Shown piece after piece: positions 43,575-54,524 of a stretch of 64,000 bases of DNA. The DNA lies in assembly GCF_963259705.1 (NCBI RefSeq), contig NC_081844.1, forward strand, positions 109,244,965 through 109,308,964, read 5' to 3'. Position numbers and translations under genes: made by a program. Under the pieces are notes generated by a model, which saw nothing but the letters and a program-made list of their open reading frames with translations, searched no databases and had not been told where the DNA came from. Position 1 is the first letter of the stretch; every line of letters begins with the position of its first letter. Origin of the DNA: Myotis daubentonii. Its lineage: Eukaryota; Chordata; Mammalia; Chiroptera; Vespertilionidae.

Positions 43575-43910
43575 TTCTGGAATTAAATTAGACAGCCCCA
43601 GTTAGCTCTGGACGCTCACCCCTCTTGTTTTCTAAAAGTGGATAAAAGAAAATAGAACTAATGGGCGCTAACTAGCTAATTTCCCCCTCTCCCAAGAAAA
43701 GTTGCCTTAAAAATTTATTTAAAAAAATAGAACAGGCAATGCCAAACGCTGAGTCCGCAGTGCGAGGGGTGGGGGTGGGGGGGTGGGGGGAGAAGAGCGG
43801 GGTCCTCTTGTTTTAATTAAAATCCAATCACCGCGGTAGCTCGCCGAGGCTGGAGCGGCAAGGAGTCTGCCCTTCCCAGCTTCCTATTGAGGGTACGTAA
43901 TGCCTGGCCG
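43575..43910. promoter_or_regulatory. AT-rich candidate regulatory block
   Basis: Contains TTATTCTGGAATTAAATTAG, ACTAATGGGCGCTAACTAGC, AAAAATTTATTTAAAAAAAT and TTTTAATTAAAATCCAATCA, with a G-rich run (43767-43790) between. TTAATTAA, CTAATT and CCAAT-like motifs cluster. Function is inferred from composition and position only. Confidence 0.35.
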
Positions 43911-44224
43911 TCCCCCGCCGGCTGCGGAGGGTGCGGGGTCTCTCCGACACGCCGCATCCGCGCCCCTCACGCCAGCAGCCAAGTAGGTTGCCGCGGGCAG
44001 CTCCCGGCAACTCAAACCAGAAAGGATTTTGCTGAAAGCGCAAAACAAAAGTACGAAGTCTGGGGGATTGAGGCTCCCCTCCCCCTCAGGCCACCGCGGC
44101 CAGCCAAGCACTTTTTGGGCTTGGCTGCTGCTTCCTCTGAGCTCAACAGATTTTTTTCCCCCCGGTTTCACCCTCCCTGGAGGGGGCGCGGCGGATGGAA
44201 GGCGAGAGAGGCCCCCAGCCAAGA

Positions 44225-44350
44225 GGTTTTTAATATTACACTTTAATAGGTTTCAGAAGGCCCCGTGGAGAAATGCTAATAGGCTGAAATGTCAGAATCA
44301 AGAGGGAGTCAGCTCGCGCTCAGCCGATCTAATCCTTTTTTCTGCTCTGA
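44225..44350. promoter_or_regulatory. AT-rich candidate regulatory block
   Basis: TTTTTAATATTACACTTTAA, TAGGTTTCAGAAGG and ATGCTAATAGGCTGAAATGT lie between GC-rich flanks with no repeat signature. A similar short patch (AAAATATTAATCAGTAACCA) is at 44544-44563. Confidence 0.3.
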
Positions 44351-45099
44351 TTTTTTTTTTTTTGTGGGGGAGGGAATAGGTGGGGAGTGCCCACGCAAAG
44401 AGAGGCTTTGGGGAGGGGCGCACGGTGCAAAGCACCGCAGCCCCGGCCGGGGCCGTGGGGGGAGCGCGCCCCAACCCGCGTTTCTATAGGAACCCCTTTT
44501 AGAAGATTAGAGACTCACCCGCTGCCGGCCGCCGAGGCCTCGCCAAAATATTAATCAGTAACCATCTGACACCGCGTTTCAGGGAGGGACCCGCAGGCCT
44601 GGGCTAGGAAAGCGACCTTCTCGCCAGCCCATCCTACCTAACCGCGCTGCTGGGGGGAGAGGGGATGAATCGCTGCTTTGTTTTAAGGGGGGGGGGGGCG
44701 GGAGGAAAAAGCAGCCCTAGTCTGTTTTGGCGTCGCCACCGCGCGTTCTAGAAGGCGCGTCCCAGGGGTGGAGGGGGACCGGAGCTCGGGCGCGGGGTGC
44801 AGCCTGCTGGGCCCCAGGCCCTTCCCGGTTCGCTCGGCTTGTCACCTCCTCCTGCGAGCAGGAAGCTGACAGGCGGTCCATTAAACCGCGCCTTGCAAAG
44901 CCCAGGATTGCGGCGACAACCATCTTCCTCTATTTTGGTCACTAAGCCCAGACGCTGGGGGAGGGGGAGGAAAGGGGAGGAGGAGGAGAAGGGGGGTTGT
45001 CGGAGCTGGTGGAGGGGGAGGGCTGCCTAGAAACGGCCCGGAAAAATTCTCACCACCAGTTTTGATCATTCAGCCCCGCCGAGGGGAGCCTGGAAACTG

Positions 45100-45307
45100 C
45101 TGGAGCCCCCAGGTCCGTAATTGGTTTTATAGGAATGGCTGAGGGCCAAGGTGTTTACATGCGCGTGACTGGCGGCGCGCGCGGCCAATGGGTGGCGGCC
45201 GGGGGCCTGCCCGGGGGAGGCGGGCACCCGGGAACAATGCGTGTTTCTTCCGCGAAGAGTGCTCCCCTCCCCCAGCCGCCCCTTTCCCTCGCCCCCCCCC
45301 CCGCTGG

Positions 45308-45340
<33 letters not shown>

Positions 45341-45430
45341 TCCAGCGAGAGGAACTTGAAAGGGGGGTTGTGTAACGTACCTTTTCCAATCCCGGGCTGT
45401 ATATGGAGATTTGGGATTCTTTAAACCGGC
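45100..45430 (+). promoter_or_regulatory. TNRC18: Probable TNRC18 core promoter region
   Basis: Upstream of the candidate exon 1 are TAATTGGTTTTATAGGAATG, GGTGTTTACATGCG (forkhead-like), GCGGCCAATGGG (CCAAT box, 45183-45188) and a 29-nt T tract (45309-45337), all within CpG-rich sequence. A weak TATA-like GTATATGG lies at about 45399. No start site can be fixed without transcript data. Confidence 0.4.
45309..45337 (+). repeat. Poly-T tract near the candidate promoter
   Basis: 29 consecutive T bases between GCTGGC and AGATCC. There is no SINE body next to it, so it is a homopolymer, not a retroposon tail. Confidence 0.9.
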
Positions 45431-45731
45431 GCTACCTGGATTTTATTAAAAAGCTGGGAGCTCGGCGGGAGGAAAGCTGGCTTTTCCGGGGGCTGCGGGA
45501 GCCCGGCCGCGGGAGGGCGGAGGAGTTGGCGCGCCAAGAGCTCGGCCCGGGGAGCGGTTTTCAACCAAAAAAAGGAAAGGCGGGCAAAAAGTGTGAGGAG
45601 GCTGCGGGTGGCGAAGGGGAGCAGCGGCCGTGGGATGGCGGGCAGCACGGGCGCCTAGCCGCGCCGGGAGCCGGGGCCGCCAGCGGAGTCGCCGTCGCCA
45701 GACCCCGGAGCCGGGAGCCCTGCCGCGCCAG
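45400..45731 (+). other. TNRC18: Candidate untranslated exon 1 of TNRC18
   Basis: A good donor CGCCAG|GTATGC is present at 45731/45732 in CpG-rich DNA about 1.8 kb before a strong acceptor (AG at 47530-47531) that leads into the coding exon. The left boundary is a guess from the promoter-like sequence. TNRC18 in other mammals has a non-coding first exon, which makes this reasonable but unproven. Confidence 0.4.
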
Positions 45732-47531
45732 GTATGCCGCCGGGTCGCACGCCTGCCCCTGGCCGGGCGCTGCGGTCTCCGAACTTCTCCAGCTGGCCCT
45801 CCACCGCACTTCACCCTCGGGGTGTGCCGGGGGATCCCCGCAGCTTTCCGGGGGCCAGGACCGGCGACGTGGGGGCGCCTTGGGAGGGGTAAGGGTGGGG
45901 GTTAGCCGCTGCTCCCCGGGCTCCCCACTTGAGCCCCCAGCCCTGCTCCAGCCCGCCCAGCCGGGTCCAGGGGCGTCGGTTTCCTTCTCGGTTCAGGCAG
46001 GCGATGGGGGAACCAGGGTTGCCGAGACGTCCTCGATTATAGACTGTTTTTAATTAAAAGCCGGAATTCAGCCATTTTAACTGCATTTAAGAGGGGGAGA
46101 AAGTAGGGAGAACGCAGCGATCCCGCAGATGGCCGAGCCAGCTTCTCTCCCAGAGCGAGGGTGCTCCGGGGGGCTTCACCTCGACTCCCCCAAAGCGCTG
46201 GCTTTTAGAAGAAAGCTGCACAAAGAACATTCTTTAAAAATCACGGGAAGCTCATCGCCTCCCTAACACGTATCCTCGGATGTGGCGATTTTAGGTTTTT
46301 CCAAAGTAAACGCGGATCTGGTAACCAGAGCCTGATGGGAGGGAGGGAGGAAGAGGGTGGTTGTAACCAAAACCGGGTTAAAATAAGCAAAGTTGTGGAG
46401 GAAGGCTGGAGGGGGAGGCCGGGGTTGGCGGCCACAGGGTCTGCAGCGCGGGGCCGGGGCAGGCGCCGGGAGCCGGGGCTTTGGCGTGACCGGCGGCTCT
46501 AGGAGCGCCCGGCCTCCCGCAGTCAGGGATCCGAGCTGCTGCGGGCAGACCGAGAGCGAGGGCAGGACTGGCTCCCAGACCCCCCTCCCGCCCCCACGGG
46601 AATCGGCAGCCGACAAATCTTTTAAACAAACAGCTTTAAACTGGAACTACAGGGGATTTGCCCTACGCTGGGGGAGCCGCCCCTCGGAGCGAAGGTTTTC
46701 TTTGTAGGTTATTTTTGGGGTTGGGGGAAGCTGGCGTAAGAGCCAGACCCCGGAGCCCCTGCCGTCCCCTCTGACACCCCCCAGATGCCCGCGCCTGGCC
46801 ACGTCCGCGGGCCGCAGGATTCCCAGGCCGGGGCGTTGGAAAATGAAACCAAAGCTTGTGGGGAAGGATTCTTTTCAGTCCTCGGGCGAGAATGCCACGT
46901 CTCGGCTCTCGGACTCAAGACTCCGCAACCCACAGTGGCCCGAGGGGGCCGGCGAGTCCCCGTAAACATGATAACCATCTTGGCACCCTCTCTCCCGAGA
47001 AATCCTGGAGTTCGGCTCCCGGGGACGAGCTCAGGGAAACCACACTCCGTAGAGGAAGGCGAGGGCCTCCGAAGGTTAAACATTAAACTTTCCGGATCAG
47101 ATAGTGGCACAGGGCTAGACAGTTGGAACTGCTCTTGGAAAGGTTTCACGGTTTGAAACCGCGGAGCCGGCGAGGCCCAGCAATCAAACCCGCTTTGGCG
47201 GTTTGTATCTGTGCGGCCCGGCGGTGGCGGGCCTCCCTCAATGTTGGGAGGACCGGCCGGCGAACCGCCTGGCAGAGTCGGGCTGGTGCGCAGCGCGCCA
47301 GCCGCCACGTTCCGAGTCGGGCGGCCGCCCGCAGCCGCCAGAGGAAGGAGTGTGTATTTTTACATTTTACGGAGAAGGGGCACCTCCCGATTCCATGTCT
47401 GGCCACCGCATCCGCAGCCCCGGACCCCGAACGGCAAGACGACTTTCTGAAACTTGTTTTTGTTTTTTTCTTCCCCTTTTTTCTTTCCTCCCTTCTATTT
47501 CTCCCGCGGCCCGACTCCTCTCCCCGCCAAG

Positions 47532-47777
47532 ACGCCGAGTGCGCCGCCCCGCGCAGCTCCGCCTGGCCGCCGGGAGGGGCCCGACGACCGACCGCTCGTG
47601 CGCCCCGGGCCGCGGGCCCGCCGCTGAGCGCAAGCCCCGCTGGCCCCCGCCGCCATGCCCGCCGCGGAGCCCCCGCCGCCCGAGGACTCTGGGACTACGC
47701 CGAGGCCGAACTTTTAGGTCCCGCTGAGCGAGGCCCGCGGGCCCGGTGGGGGGCTGGCTGCGGCACTCCCGCGGAGG
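47532..47777 (+). other. TNRC18: TNRC18 5' untranslated part of the first coding exon
   Basis: A long pyrimidine tract (47458-47505) and CTCCTCTCCCCGCCAAG form a strong 3' splice acceptor ending at 47531. The exon then runs 246 nt to the ATG at 47778. It contains a short upstream ORF at 47655-47717. Confidence 0.55.
47655..47717 (+). CDS. Upstream ORF in the TNRC18 leader, 20 codons
   Basis: The ATG at 47655 lies in GCCGCCATGC, a near-ideal Kozak context (G at -3), and the frame ends at TAG 47715-47717, 60 nt before the main TNRC18 ATG. The peptide starts MPAAEPPPPED and is rich in proline. It is in the same frame as TNRC18 but separated from it by the stop. It would be expected to capture scanning ribosomes and lower or condition TNRC18 translation, provided the leader is transcribed as proposed. 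A peptide product is not implied. Confidence 0.45.
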   Translation: MPAAEPPPPEDSGTTPRPNF

Positions 47778-47964
47778 ATGGATGGCCGAGACTTCGGGCC
47801 CCCACGGTCCGTGCACGGCCCCCCGCCGCCGCTGCTGTCCGGCCTGGCCATGGACAGCCACCGCGTGGGCGCGGCCACGGCAGGACGCCTGCCCACCTCG
47901 GGCTTGCCGGGCCCTCTGCCGCCGGGGAAGTACATGGCCGGCCTCAACCTCCACCCGCACCCGG
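47778..47964 (+). CDS. TNRC18: TNRC18, first coding exon (N-terminus)
   Basis: TNRC18 is a very large nuclear protein (nearly 3000 residues in human) with a C-terminal BAH domain, implicated in chromatin silencing. It is a paralogue of BAHCC1. This exon encodes the first 62 residues. It begins MDGRDFGPPRSVHGP and continues with LLSGLAMDSHRVGAAT, then a PGPLPPGKYMAGLNLHPHP stretch. The MDGRDF start and PPGKY motif are shared with BAHCC1, and the rest follows TNRC18. The ATG has a strong context (A at -3, G at +4). The donor is CCGG|GTAAGT, leaving one base (phase 1), which matches a following glycine codon in the known protein. No domain lies in this exon and the residues are low-complexity. 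The next exon (starting AFLGSF in relatives) was not found before the end of the window. Confidence 0.93.
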
Positions 47965-50094
47965 GTAAGTGCCCTGCGCTGTGCTCGCCCCTGCTTGTCT
48001 CCCCGGATCCAGAACACACAGTATTTGTTCTGTTCTTCGTGGCCGGGATGCAGCGCCTCCCTCTATCCCGGCCGGTCCGTGGGGGCGCGGGCGGTCTCGG
48101 CTCCCGAGGCGGGGAGACCCTGGGACCAGGGCCGAGGGCAGCCCGGAGGCGCTGGCGGAGAGGGCTGCGCGGCTCCGCCGCCTTCCCGCGCCGGGCCCTC
48201 CCCAGGCGCACTCCGCCGCCGCAATTGGAGCCCCGGGGACGATCCCAACCCCAGAGCCCCCGCGGCGAAGCTGGGATTTTCAAAATCTGGGCGAGAAAAG
48301 AACAAACAAGTCCCGCATCCTTTGGGACTCCGTGCCCGGGAAGCTCCAGTCTATCTCTTGGCAAATGCCCTTGCCCGCGCCCGTGGGCCCCGGTTCCGTT
48401 CCTGGCTCCTCCGCTCCTGCGGTGCGGGGTCTCCCGCCCGCCCCGAGCGCCTGGGGTGCCGGGCGGATGGGGGGCCCGGCCCCGGACCTGAGCCTCCGGC
48501 AGGCGGGCGGCGGCCCTCGGGGAGACTCCTCGCCCCCCCCAGAACCGCAGTTCCAGGGCCCAGGCCCCGGTAGGACAGCAGCGCCCCGGCCTCGCGAACC
48601 CCTTGTGCTCCCGCGGGAAGGTGCGCGGCGGGGACACAGAAACTGGGCCGCCGGCGCCGAGGCAGGAAGCGGGGAGGCCGGGCTGGAGCGGCGGAGAGAA
48701 AGGCCGAGTCTGACATTTCATTCCGGAGGGGCTGCCCGGGCTCGTGGGGGCGGCGCGGCGGGGGGAAGGTGGCCCCGCGGCCGCACCGGGCGCGGTGGGA
48801 AGGAGTCCCGGGCCCTCCCGCCCGAGTTGCCACCGGCCTCCGCCGGGACCGGCCCCTCCTCCCGGGCTGCCTCCGGCCTCGGTGCCGGCGTCCCACGGGC
48901 TTCGGCGGGTGGAAGCCCCCTCCCCCTCCACGGTGTAGTCCGGGCGCGTGGCCGCTCAGGGAGCCCCGCGGCTGCCCTCGGCCGCGGGTTCTGGGAGAGG
49001 ACACCGGCCGCTGCGCTGCCCCGGCCCTGCCCGCCCGCCCGCAGCGCTGTCGCTGCCGCTGCCGGGTCGGCCTTATCGCTTCGGTTTTCCTCCGGGAACT
49101 TTTCAGGAACCGGAGTCCCGGGACCAGCTGGACAAAGGGCCTTTGTGAGGCACCGGGCGGGGGAGGGGCGGCTCGGGGACGGGAACGTGGAGATCCCCAG
49201 CGGGGGTGCAAGGACCGGGCTTCGGCCGGGGGCGCGAGGGTCCCCCAAGAGTTGGGGGCTGCATTCCGCCCCCGGTGCGGGGGGGGGGCGCCTCGAGGAG
49301 GGCAGGGAAGGGCCGGAGACCTGACAGGAAGGAGGGGCAGCCCTGGGTGCACAGGGCCGGCCGGCGGCCTCCTCGGTGCCCCTGCGTGTCTTTAGAGCTC
49401 GGGAGGTCTCCCGGTCCAGCCTGGGCGGGGGGGGGCGGGGGGAGCAGCAGGGGGTCCGGGTCTCCTGGCCCGCAGGGTCCTTGCTCGGTTTCCGAGAGTG
49501 AGGGGGAGAGTGCGCTGGGGACCCCGTCCGAGCTGGCAGGCGGCAGAGGCCAAGGGCTCCTGTCTGGAGCTGTGGAAACGGCCCCTGCCCCGGGCGCCTG
49601 AGGTTAACCCCGCGGTCAGACGGCCCCGCGCCCATTAGGTAGATGGGGAGATGGAGGCGGGAGCCGGAGGCGGCTGGACCGGAGGGGGCGGCCGGGGAAG
49701 CCCAGCGGGAGGCGGCGCAGGGCCTGTCTCCCTCCGCCCGGGCGTTGGGAGCAGCCTCACTTCTGCGTTCTCTGCGGCTGAGGTCATGGAGGAAATAGCA
49801 GGCGGTCCGGCCGGCTGCCAGGGCCCGCAGCACCCAGGAGGGCAGGGGAGGGGGTTGGCGCTGCCCCCACCGTGAATGGCCTCCCGGAGACCTCGGGACC
49901 CCAAGGCCAAAGCCCAGAGGGAGCCCAGTGCGAATCCCATCATCCAGGAGGCGGGAGCTGCTCCGCATTCACTGCTGGGTGGGGCCGGTGGGGCCGGTTA
50001 CGGATTCTTGCACCCAGCTCCCTGCCCCTTTTTATGGGGCGCAGGTGCCACATTTTCTCTCTCAGCGCCCTCGCCTCCTTGGCCGTCAGCTCCT

Positions 50095-50205
50095 GAGGCC
50101 TGGCCAGGCCATCAGCCCCATCTTTGTTTATTTTTGTCCTGGGAAACCCGGAGAGGCTGAGCCATTTGCCAGGGGGTCACACAGCAAGGGAGCGAGAGGC
50201 CATGC
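50095..50205 (-). repeat. Possible MIR fragment
   Basis: AACCCGGAGAGGCTGAGCCA then TTTGCCAGGGGTCACACAGC resembles the reverse MIR core. Confidence 0.45.
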
Positions 50206-52577
50206 CCTTACCTCCCCGACTCCAGTCCATTCTGGACGCCAGCGTGGCGTGGGGCTCCTGGCTGACCCACGGAGCCTCCTGGGCAGAGGAGCTCATGCGA
50301 GGGGCCCCGGGTGCTGGGGTGCTGGCACCCCATCCAGGGAGGTGTTGACAGAGGAGTGGCTGTGCGAGGGTCCTGGGAGACGCTGCCTTCTGCATCTCGG
50401 GTGTAGGCCAGGGGGTGCGGCTCTTTTCTTCTGCGGAAGAGGAGGTGAAGTTCAGAATAAATGGGCTTTGGGATAGGGGTTACCCTCCCCGTAACCTTGA
50501 GTATTGATACGTATGTTGGCCCCGGACGTGCACAGCCCTCAGGGGAACGGACAAGTCAGGGACATCCACCCGGGGCTGGCCTCTCTGCTCCTGGGGTGGG
50601 AGGCTGGGGCTCAGGCCTCCTCAGTTGCAATTAAAGAGCTATTAGCAGAATCCTGTACTTGGGTGTTGATGTCCCTGCCCCCACAGCCTGGGATAGGTGA
50701 ATGGGGAGTGGGAGCCGGGCTGTGGACAATAGGGGGCCGCAGCCTGCCTCCTCCTGGGTCAGTCAGCTCTCTCTCTGGAATTCAGCCCCGCAGCCTCCTG
50801 GGATTGATTTTAAAAGGTTAATCAGTGTGGGCTGGCTGGTGGAGTGATGTGATCCCAGAGATAAGGGAGATTCGCCCAGGCGCTTCCTCCTGCGGCCTGG
50901 GGGAGGTTCTGGAATCTGGGAGAGCCTCTGAGCTCCCCGGCCTTGAGCACTTTCTCTCCTGGCTTGTTCATTTACTCGGAGTGACTTCCAAGGGCCTCCC
51001 GCGTGCCAGGCACTGCTCTGGCCCTGGGAGCCCAGCAGCCACCGGACACACAGAAATCTTCGGCTCCGTTGGATCCCAGGCCCTAGTGTGGGGCCAGGCA
51101 GTGAACACACACCAGGGAAGGAAATCACATGAAACGGGGGTGCGAGCTGTGCAGGGGGAAGGCTGAGGGTCTGTTTTGGCGGGAGTGGTGAGGGGCTGCG
51201 GGCTGGGGGTGTGGGGGGGCTGGGCTGGGGAAGGTGGGAGGAGGGTGGGACCAGCAATGAGGTCTTGGAATTTCAAGCTGTGAGGCTTGAGAAGGCAGTG
51301 GAGGGTTTTAAAGGAGGGAGTGACTCGGATGGAGGGACATTTTGCAGAACTGGTCTGGACTCTTAAAAAATGTCTGTGGCATGCAAGACAAAGGAAAGCC
51401 AGGAGTCGGTCCTGGTTACGAGAGACTAAAAAAAAAAAGTGACAGCAAAAGGCAACGTATGGCCCTCAATTGGATCTCGGGTCGGGGGGAAAATGACTCT
51501 AAAGCGTATCATTGGGGCCGTTGACGAAATTGGAATATGGACTCTAGACGGGCTGATAGGATCCAATCAATATTATGTGTCGTTGAAGTTGATAACGGGG
51601 GCGGTGGTTATGTGAGAATGCCCCGCACCTGGGAAGGGAGAGCGTGGGCTGCTCAGGGGCAGGGGCCGAGGCTGCGTGCACCCAGGACGGGCTCAGGAAG
51701 AGAAAAGACCGTACGCTCCACGGCAGACAGCGGCACGGCAGATGACATCAGGTCACACGCAGGGCGACACGGCCGTGCACAATTGCCGGACCTGGGGAAG
51801 GTCCCCTGGAAGTTCGTTGTACTATTTCGAACTTTCCTCTGAGTTTGAGATGACTTCACAGGAAGCATTGAGCAAAGTGGGTGTGGATTGCCGGCTGCCC
51901 AAGGCCTGGTCGCTGGGAGAGAAGCAGGTGACCAGTCTGGGGCAGGAGGCTCTAGGAGGTGATGTCACCAGGGAGAGAGGCTGCAGGTGGCCAGGGTTCA
52001 GCGCCTCGTGGGGGCTGGGCTGCTAAGAGATGTGGGGGGCAGAGAAGGGGGACGCCTGGATTTTTGGGAGGTGCTCCTGTGGAGCTGTGGGGAGGACCGG
52101 ATTTGGGGGGAGGTGGGTGATGGGGCGATCTTGGTTTGAACGTGGCCAGCTTGGGATGCTCCCGCTTCCCGCTCGTACCTGTGTGTGGCCTGATCTGATC
52201 TAACTCCCACCTGGTCACCCGTGGCCCTGTGTCCCACCCACTCCAGCCCCATCACTGTGACACTCCTGCCCTTGACTTCCCAGGCTGGCTTTTGAGAGGT
52301 GGGGTGGGAGCTGCTGTCAGGACGGGGCTGGCCAGCGGTCAGTCTTGGTGCCCAGGGCCAGGGTCCTTACCGCGCCACCTGTGCACAGAGGCCTGGCGTC
52401 CGACTGGAGGAAGCCAAAGCCATGAGGCGGGAGCCACCAAAGCTCCCGCCACCTTTGCAGGCCACGGATGCACCCACTGCCCGCATCTGAGATTCCTTCG
52501 TGAGCTCACGAAAGTGATGGACCCTCGGCCTGGAGCAGAAAGCCTGCTTCACACATTCTCATTAAAAACTTTGTACA

Positions 52578-52795
52578 GCCCTGGCCGGTTTGGCTCAGTG
52601 GATAGAGCGCCGGCCTGCGGACTGAAAGGTCCCAGGTTCGATTCTGGTCAAGGGCACATGCCTGGGTTATGGGCTCGATCGATCCCCAGTGGGGGTCTTG
52701 CAGGAGGCAGCCGATCAATGATTCTCATCATGGATGTTTCTATCTCTCCCTCTTCCTTCCTTTCTGAAATCAATAAAAAATATATTAAAAAAAAT
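52578..52795 (+). mobile_element. VES SINE (young), forward
   Basis: GCCCTGGCCGGTTTGGCTCA, GTGGATAGAGCGCCGGCC, GGTTCGATTCTGGTCAAGGG, GCAGGAGGCAGCCGATCAAT, tail GAAATCAATAAAAAATATAT. A perfect 14-nt target duplication AAAAACTTTGTACA lies at 52564-52577 and 52796-52809. Confidence 0.95.
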
Positions 52796-52894
52796 AAAAA
52801 CTTTGTACATTCTTGGCTTTTGTCAGTCAGATGAGGTTCCCATCCTGTAGCCTCCAGATAAAGAACTCCGACTTCAGACGGGGCAGAATGGCCT

Positions 52895-53080
52895 GGACGA
52901 CGGGGTCAGAATGCTGGGCTTGAGACCTGGCTCCTCCCCTTCTGGCTGAGTGATGATTCTCTAAGCCTTGATTTTCTCATCTGTAAGATGGGTCCACCAG
53001 CGGTACGCATTCATTGGATCGCTGTGAAGTTTGAATGAGCTGATGCAGGCCGGGTGCCAGCACAGGGACAGCCCTCCCCA
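52895..53080 (+). repeat. MIR, forward
   Basis: AATGCTGGGCTTGAGACCTG, GGCTGAGTGATGATTCTCTA, TGATTTTCTCATCTGTAAGA, then GTGAAGTTTGAATGAGCTGA match the MIR layout. Confidence 0.75.
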
Positions 53081-53224
53081 GAACTCACGGGAAGTGGCCG
53101 CTGTCATCGCAGGGATCCAAACTCCTGACTCATGGGTGCCTGGCTTCCCTCCAGACCCGGCGGAGGGCCTCTGGGATTGGATGGCCCACGGGCCCCAGAC
53201 TCCAGGACCCCAGCCTCCAGGCGT

Positions 53225-53640
53225 CATTTTATTTTCCTCCTTTTTACAGTGTGACAGGCATACTGTAAAATGCTTCAATCTTGAGTGTTTGGCCCCTTGA
53301 ATTTTTACAAAATGGTCCCACCCATGTGACCGCCAGCCAGCTCGGGAACGGGGCATTTCCAGTGTCCGGAGGGCTCCCGACATTCTCCCCTCATCAGGGT
53401 CCGCTCCACCCGTCTTATTTCTGTGACCCGAGAGAGTCTTGTCTGTTCGTGAACTTCCTGTAAACAGCCCTGTAGGGCGTGTGCCCTCTTATTCTGCTGC
53501 CTTCCCGCAACACGTTAGTGAGAGTCACGCGTGTGGCGCGTGGCAGCGTCCTTGTTGCTGGGGTATGGGGCCGCGTGCCTGCAGCACGGTGTGTCCACTC
53601 CGGCGGGGACAGCACGTGGGCTGTTCCAGGGTTTGCTGGG
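53225..53640 (-). mobile_element. Ancient L1 3'-end fragment
   Basis: AGTGTGACAGGCATACTGTA, TTTTTACAAAATGGTCCCAC, CAGTGTCCGGAGGGCTCCC and CAGCACGGTGTGTCCACTC resemble the reverse 3' region of old L1 elements. It is heavily decayed, so the right limit is uncertain. Confidence 0.45.
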
Positions 53641-53881
53641 AAGGGCGCCGTGAACGCGGCCTGTGGGCACACACATGCACATGCATCTCTGAACATGTGT
53701 CTGGTCCCCGAGAGCGGGTTTTGTGCGGGTTTGGCGTTAGGGCTGCATTTTCCCTGGCGGCTCATTGTGCGCTCCTCCCGGCAGCTTCCGGCGGCTCCAC
53801 GTCTTCAACACATGATACGGTCTGATTCCCGATTCCGTTCAGTCTGGCGGGTTTGTAGTAAGTCTGATTGTGTGCACATTT

Positions 53882-54086
53882 AAAAAAATATATATATATT
53901 CTATTGATTTTTTACAGAGAGGAAGGGAGCAGGATAGAGACTTAGAAACATCGATCAGCTGCCTCCTGCACACTCCCTACTGGGTATGTGCCCACAACCA
54001 AGGTACATGCCCTTGACCGGAATTGAACCCAAGACCCTTTAGTCCGCAGGCCGATGCTCTATCCACTGAGCCAAACCGGTCAGGGC
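53882..54086 (-). mobile_element. VES SINE (young)
   Basis: Reverse VES SINE (ATATATATTCTATTG, GATCAGCTGCCTCCTGC, GACCGGAATTGAACC, GAGCCAAACCGGTCAGGGC). A perfect 16-nt duplication GATTGTGTGCACATTT is at 53866-53881 and 54087-54102. Confidence 0.94.
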
Positions 54087-54102
54087 GATTGTGTGCACAT
54101 TT

Positions 54103-54316
54103 AAAAAAAAAAAAAATTCTTTACTGATTTCAGAGAGGAAGAGGGAGGGAGAGAAACATCAACAATGAGAAAGAATCATGGATCGGCTGCCTCCTGCACG
54201 CCCCCTACTGGGGATCAAGCCTGCAACCAACCTGGGCACGTGCCCTGACTGGGAATCGAGCTGTGACCTCCTGGTTCATGGGTCAACGTTCAGCCACTGA
54301 GCCACGCTGTCCAGGC
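54103..54316 (-). mobile_element. VES SINE, second head subtype
   Basis: Reverse SINE (TTTACTGATTTCAGAGAGGA, GAATCATGGATCGGCTGCC, GACCTCCTGGTTCATGGGTC, GAGCCACGCTGTCCAGGC). TGTGTGTACACTTTTAAA just after it resembles the TGTGTGCACATTTAAA before it, so its own diverged target duplication overlaps that of the neighbour. Confidence 0.87.
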
Positions 54317-54524
54317 TGTGTGTACACTTTTAAATGTTTTCCCTCATTTATTTTATTGAGGAATACTTTGCATACCATAAATCCCCCCCCCCCATGAAAA
54401 GTGTCCAGTTCTGCTTTCTGCTTAATATAAACTTTAGAAGAAAAGTCACACGTGGCTGAACAAGTAGCCTTAGAAGAAAACCAACAATTCCCTGCCCCGT
54501 CCCTCCCATTGCTGACCCCCAGCC

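Noticed and set aside
45309..45337. Poly-T tract as the tail of a retroposon or processed pseudogene
   Set aside because: No SINE, L1 or gene-like body adjoins it and no target duplication is visible.
47782..47784. Second ATG directly after the TNRC18 start (ATGGATGG)
   Set aside because: It is out of frame with the recognised N-terminus and would be reached only by leaky scanning.
47969..49968. Long open frames on both strands after the TNRC18 coding exon (451, 416, 405 and 333 residues)
   Set aside because: They lie in the CpG-rich start of the intron, overlap one another antisense and have low-complexity composition. They begin after a strong GTAAGT donor.
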